Part shown: positions 60,522-64,000 of the stretch, piece after piece
How positions within the stretch are numbered: the first letter of the stretch is position 1
How the letters are laid out: every line of letters begins with the position of its first letter
NCBI GenBank assembly: GCA_022072055.1
Contig: JAJVIK010000007.1
Span: forward strand, 1-64,000
Reading direction: 5' to 3'
DNA from: a bacterium
GTDB taxonomy: Bacteria; Hinthialibacterota; Hinthialibacteria; OLB16
DNA: 64,000 nucleotides
Program-made: the position numbers and the translations under genes
The notes under the pieces: model-generated
Told to the model about the DNA's origin: nothing
The model's database searches: none
The model's input: the letters and a program-made list of their open reading frames with translations, nothing else

Positions 60522-61718
60522 TCAGCCGGTGTCTTTGGGATTCCCCGCACCGCCGGAAAGGGCGAGACGGTACCCTTCCTCAAGTTTCTTGGCGCTCATT
60601 CTCCAATTGATCTCGGACTCGGCGCGCGCGCGCGCGGCCAGGCCGAGTTCGCGGCGCTTATCCGGACATTCAAGGAGCTCCGCGATCCCTCGGGCCAAGT
60701 CTTCCACACTCCCCGGCTCGACCAGGACCGCTGCTCCGCCGGTCATCCACGGCACTTCTCCCACGCGGGAGGCAACAATGGCCTTTCCCGCCGCGAGGTA
60801 CTCCGCGACCTTGAGAGGACTCTTGCAGCGCACAAACTCCTCATCGGAAAAACAGGCCACCGCGATATCCGCAGCGTACAGAACATCCGGGATTGTGTCG
60901 GAGCTCAAGTAGTCCGTAAAGATAATCCGGTGGGAAAGGTCCAGCCGGAAGGCAAGTTCCTCCAAGTCCGCGAGCATTTCGCCTCCGCCGACCACAGCCC
61001 ACACCGCCTCCGGAAATCGATCCGCGAGCAACGCGCAGGCATGAACAAACAGGGAGGCGTAGGCGGCGCCCTCAAGCTGTCCGACATAGACCACGAGCGG
61101 ACGGTCCCCGATCGCGAGGGGTTGCTCGCGGCGGAAGGACTCGCTCCGGTTCCGAGAGTCGAAGAGCGAAAGATCCGCCCCGACAGGCACCTTCACCATC
61201 CGGGATTCCGGAAAACCATGCTCGCGGCAGACTCGCCAAAGGGCGTCACTGGCCACGGAGATGGTGTCCACATAGTCCGGCAACCGGCGCTCAAAGAACC
61301 GGGCCTGGCAAAACACCCCGGGAGGAAGCCCCGTGATGGCCTCGAGAATCAGGGTTTCGTTGTCATCCCAGTCATAGTGAAGCGGTTTGTTCCAGCGCCA
61401 GGCGCTCCAGAGGGCGGGAACGAGAGCCGAGGCGAAGCACTTCTGGACATGGACAATGTCGGCATCCTTCGCGAACCGGATCACGTGGGCAATGTTCTTG
61501 TAGGTCTGATTGTCCCGAGAGCGAAGGAGGGTGTATCGAACAGTGTCGTTTGGAAGCTCGCGAAGTCTCGGGAAGTCGGGTTCGGCGGCGCGCTTGTGCT
61601 CTACACAGGCCACATGGACCTCGTGACCGAGGGCCGCAAGCTCCTCGGCGAGCTTGATGATCCGGATGGTCCAAGGGTAAAACCGGACATCATGGGGGTG
61701 AAGCATCAAGACGCGCAT
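60522..61718 (-). CDS. Family 4 glycosyltransferase
   Basis: The ATG at 61718 gives 398 residues starting M-R-V-L-M-L-H-P-H-D. The GT-B features are D-I-V-H-V-Q-K-C in the acceptor domain, V-K-V-P-V-G-A-D near 180, L-V-V-Y-V-G-Q-L-E at the donor domain start, and the C-K-S-P-L-K-V-A-E-Y-L-A-A-G-K-A-I-V donor motif. Ends 23 bases before the GNAT gene. It probably acts in the same polysaccharide pathway as the pseudopilin/asnB neighbourhood, though that is only proximity. Confidence 0.9.
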   Translation of the reverse strand: MRVLMLHPHDVRFYPWTIRIIKLAEELAALGHEVHVACVEHKRAAEPDFPRLRELPNDTVRYTLLRSRDNQTYKNIAHVIRFAKDADIVHVQKCFASALVPALWSAWRWNKPLHYDWDDNETLILEAITGLPPGVFCQARFFERRLPDYVDTISVASDALWRVCREHGFPESRMVKVPVGADLSLFDSRNRSESFRREQPLAIGDRPLVVYVGQLEGAAYASLFVHACALLADRFPEAVWAVVGGGEMLADLEELAFRLDLSHRIIFTDYLSSDTIPDVLYAADIAVACFSDEEFVRCKSPLKVAEYLAAGKAIVASRVGEVPWMTGGAAVLVEPGSVEDLARGIAELLECPDKRRELGLAARARAESEINWRMSAKKLEEGYRLALSGGAGNPKDTG

Positions 61719-61752
61719 AACCACGGGCAATGAACAGGCGTGGGGAGGGGGA

Positions 61753-62286
61753 TCAGCCGCCGGCCTTGCCGAGCTCCTTTGGAAAGGTCACGCCGGGATC
61801 CCGGATGAAAGCCCCGGTGTCCGGGTCCCGCAGGTAAGAGCGCAGATGGACATGCAGGCCCTCCGAGGCCATGTCTTGTCCGTTTCCATCCGGGTCGGCC
61901 TTCCACAGCCCGCACACCGGAGGAATCACCTCCCCGGACTCATCCACGAGCGGGCGAAGGGTGTAGTCTCCCCCAGCCGGGCATTCCTCCTCCCAGTTCA
62001 GGTTCTCGCCCCCGAGGCGCTTCAGGTACGGCGCGAGATCCCGTAGGGTGAGCAACTGCACGACCTTGGGATAGGGCCTGGTGGGATCGAGATTGAGGTC
62101 GCGGACCAGTTCCTGCTTGGCGCGGAAGAGGATCTCGAGTTTTTCATTGCACGCCAAACCGCGGCTCTCCTGGTACCGTCTTCCGAGCGCGGGGAAGAAG
62201 ATCGCGAGGAGCAGCAGCCCGATGGCCGCGACCCACAGCCACCCGACCATGGAGAGAAGTTTTCGTCGATGCTCGAGCATGTCCAT
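61753..62286 (-). CDS. Type II secretion-like pseudopilin
   Basis: The 177-residue protein has a single hydrophobic helix at about 13-31 followed by a globular part with C-N-E-K-L-E-I-L-F-R-A-K and E-C-P-A-G-G-D-Y-T-L near residues 105-114. The C-P-A-G-G-x-Y-T-L ending is common in pseudopilins of Verrucomicrobia-like bacteria. A classical prepilin cleavage site (G-F-T-L-x-E) is not seen, so processing is uncertain. Alternatively it is a simple membrane protein of unknown function. Confidence 0.6.
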   Translation of the reverse strand: MDMLEHRRKLLSMVGWLWVAAIGLLLLAIFFPALGRRYQESRGLACNEKLEILFRAKQELVRDLNLDPTRPYPKVVQLLTLRDLAPYLKRLGGENLNWEEECPAGGDYTLRPLVDESGEVIPPVCGLWKADPDGNGQDMASEGLHVHLRSYLRDPDTGAFIRDPGVTFPKELGKAGG

Positions 62287-62307
62287 TCGGCGCGTCTCCG
62301 GCGGAGA

Positions 62308-64000
62308 CTATAACGCAAGGCGGTTTTCCCGTAACCAGAGATCCAAGACCAGGACCGCCCAAAGGTGATGGCCGACCCGGATGCGCCCGGCGCGGTGGGC
62401 CTCGAAAACCCGCCGCAGTTCGCGCGGCGCAAAGATTGCCGAGACTCGGGAGCCTTCCGCCAAGGGGCCTTCCCGAAATCGTTCGGCCAGATCACGAGCC
62501 ATCCAGCGGTGAACGGGGATCGCAAAGCCATGCTTATCACGCTGAAGCAGGCTCGGAGGAAACGGGTTTGGCGCGCGGCGCGCGATGGATCTCCGGACCA
62601 ACCATTTGGTGATGCCCCCACTGATCTTGAGGGAGGGCGGGAAATGGGCGATCCGCTCGAACAGAATCGGATCGAGCCACGGAACCCGAACCTCCAGCGA
62701 GTGGGCCATGGACATGGTGTCGACTTTCTCCAACAAGTCATGCGGGAGATAGAAGGCCACATCCGCGGCAAGGAGTTTTTCGTGGTCGCTTCCCTCGGTT
62801 TCATTCGGAAAAGGGATCTCAAAGGGACCAAGCCGGTGTTCCGGGAGGAGCAACGAGTCCCAGAATCGACCGTTGGGGTCCAGATGACGCCAGCGAGAGT
62901 GGAGCGCCCGCGCTGGCCGGAGGCAGTCCCGCAGCACCCGCCCACTCCGCGAAAGGATCGAAGTCGCGAAGGGCTCCCGCTCGTTCCATTCCCGTTTGGG
63001 AAGCCATCTGGAGAGACGCGATATCGGGTAATAGGGGTAGCCTCCCCAAAGCTCATCCCCGCCATCCCCGGAGAGCGCGACCTTGAGGCTTTTCCCGACC
63101 GCCCTGGAAATGGCCCAGGTCGGCCACGCTGAAGAGTCCGCGAAGGGCTGATTCATGGCGCGGATGATCGAGGGGAGGTCTTCCGAGGAAAGGGGACCCA
63201 AAAGGATCTCGTGGTGATCGGTTCCCAGGTTCCTCGCGAGCTCGCGAGCGGCATCGAGCTCCGAGTAGTCGCATTCACGAAATCCGACCGTAAACGTCGA
63301 GAGCCGGTTCCCCAGCTGCTCCGCGGCCTCCGCGACCAGATAAGAGGAATCCAAGCCTCCCGAAAGAAAAGCGCCGACGGGAACATCCGAGACCAAGTGG
63401 TAACGGACACTTTCCGGGAAGCATTCCTCAAACTCATCTTGCGCCTGCTTTAGCGAAATCTTCCGCTTGGGCAAGTAGCGGGGGGTCCAGTATGTCTCCA
63501 AGCGCGGCGGGCTTCCCGGCTCCCAGAGCAGCCTGGTGGCGGGAGGCAGAGCCTGGACATGCCGGAAAAAAGTCTCCGGCGCGGGTACACAGAGAGTGTC
63601 CAGGTACCAGCGAAGACCTCGCTGGTCCAGGCTCCAACCTTCCGGGGCAAGGAGCCCACGCCAAGGGGAGCTTCCCTGCTCCGCCCGGCTCTTTCCCCAC
63701 GCAAGGAGCATCTCGCGCAGCGCGGGCAGCGCGGAGGCGAAGGCAATCCCGGTTTCGTCCCCACACCAGAAGAGTGGTTTGATTCCGAAGCGGTCGCGCG
63801 CGAGATGAAGGCGAGAGGTGTGAGAGTCCCAGACCGCGAAGGCGAACATCCCCCGCAGGCCGAGCTCCCATTCCCACTCCCCACTTTCCGGGAGATGCGC
63901 GAGAACCTCCAGGTCGTTCCCGGACCGGAAGCTGTGACCGGCCTGAAGGAGACGTTTGCGGATTTCGGCGTGATTGTAGATTTCGCCGTTGCCGACCGCC
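62308..64000 (-). CDS. asnB: Asparagine synthase (glutamine-hydrolysing), N-terminus beyond the window
   Basis: The frame is open to the window edge (564 codons visible). The glutaminase domain begins mid-way: G-N-G-E-I-Y-N-H near the edge, R-D-R-F-G-I-K-P-L-F-W after it; the catalytic N-terminal Cys is outside. The synthetase domain has the pyrophosphate loop S-G-G-L-D-S-S and L-S-G-D-G-G-D-E-L-W-G-G-Y. AsnB enzymes make asparagine or, in polysaccharide clusters, amidate sugar acids. Position beside glycosyltransferases fits the latter, but this is inference. Confidence 0.93.
   Translation of the reverse strand, partial: AVGNGEIYNHAEIRKRLLQAGHSFRSGNDLEVLAHLPESGEWEWELGLRGMFAFAVWDSHTSRLHLARDRFGIKPLFWCGDETGIAFASALPALREMLLAWGKSRAEQGSSPWRGLLAPEGWSLDQRGLRWYLDTLCVPAPETFFRHVQALPPATRLLWEPGSPPRLETYWTPRYLPKRKISLKQAQDEFEECFPESVRYHLVSDVPVGAFLSGGLDSSYLVAEAAEQLGNRLSTFTVGFRECDYSELDAARELARNLGTDHHEILLGPLSSEDLPSIIRAMNQPFADSSAWPTWAISRAVGKSLKVALSGDGGDELWGGYPYYPISRLSRWLPKREWNEREPFATSILSRSGRVLRDCLRPARALHSRWRHLDPNGRFWDSLLLPEHRLGPFEIPFPNETEGSDHEKLLAADVAFYLPHDLLEKVDTMSMAHSLEVRVPWLDPILFERIAHFPPSLKISGGITKWLVRRSIARRAPNPFPPSLLQRDKHGFAIPVHRWMARDLAERFREGPLAEGSRVSAIFAPRELRRVFEAHRAGRIRVGHHLWAVLVLDLWLRENRLAL

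Overview
The window is GC-rich (roughly 60%), densely coded chromosomal DNA dominated by housekeeping genes: rpoB, rpoC, most of an F-type ATP synthase operon, the thrS-infC-rpmI-rplT-pheS translation operon, mnmE, lysA, GTP-type PEP carboxykinase, mltG and three tRNAs. A lipoprotein signal, an exosortase/EpsI pair, a type II-like pseudopilin and Thr-Pro-Glu linkers in secreted proteins suggest a Gram-negative, poorly cultivated lineage such as Sumerlaeota, Hydrogenedentota, Omnitrophota or another PVC-like group. That placement is inference. No rRNA, CRISPR array or prophage is visible. The only mobile-DNA signal is at the extreme left edge.

Layout. 1-920: an HD-phosphohydrolase/YwgA-like pair whose HD gene is cut short at a perfect inverted repeat next to the start of a probable transposase gene. 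1128-6034 (minus): a zinc-ribbon/MshEN-like protein, an M20 dipeptidase, a lipoprotein and a large exported helical protein. 6379-9402 (plus): pckG and a radical SAM protein. 9508-12236 (minus): glycosyltransferase, exosortase, EpsI. 12346-21275: three secreted proteins, interrupted by a DtxR-type regulator, a PSD-like protein and mltG. Two of the secreted proteins share a six-repeat domain that looks like a beta-propeller. The third is cohesin-like with dockerin-type calcium loops. 21359-27566: tRNA-Asp/Val, lysA, an ATP synthase operon without alpha, beta and delta genes, and the first of two paralogous exported proteins (the second is at 27720). 28327-34372: AhpD-like and MFS genes, then the translation operon and tRNA-Val. 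34446-38084: HAD hydrolase, PIN-TRAM ATPase-like protein, mnmE. 38192-48946: rpoBC with its own promoter and unusually large insertions. 48946-54566: two alpha/beta hydrolases, a DUF4160 gene, a GAF histidine kinase, YjbQ, and a 5-formyl-THF cyclo-ligase/TsaE fusion. 54576-64000: a YfgM-like protein, methyltransferase and glycosyltransferases, a Trm112-like protein, a REC-ATPase regulator, GNAT, a pseudopilin and a partial asnB.

The most unusual points are: (1) the secreted multidomain family (duplicated 12-Cys-type module, TPE linker, predicted six-bladed propeller, and a cohesin-like partner with internal EF-hands) near an exosortase that has no visible PEP-CTERM substrate; (2) the 5-FCL/TsaE fusion; (3) about 230 and 240 extra residues in the beta and beta' RNA polymerase subunits; (4) conserved operons missing partners (atpA/atpD/atpH, pheT, rplKAJL); and (5) infC without any in-frame ATG, GTG or TTG at the expected start. 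All statements come from reading the sequence; no database search was run.
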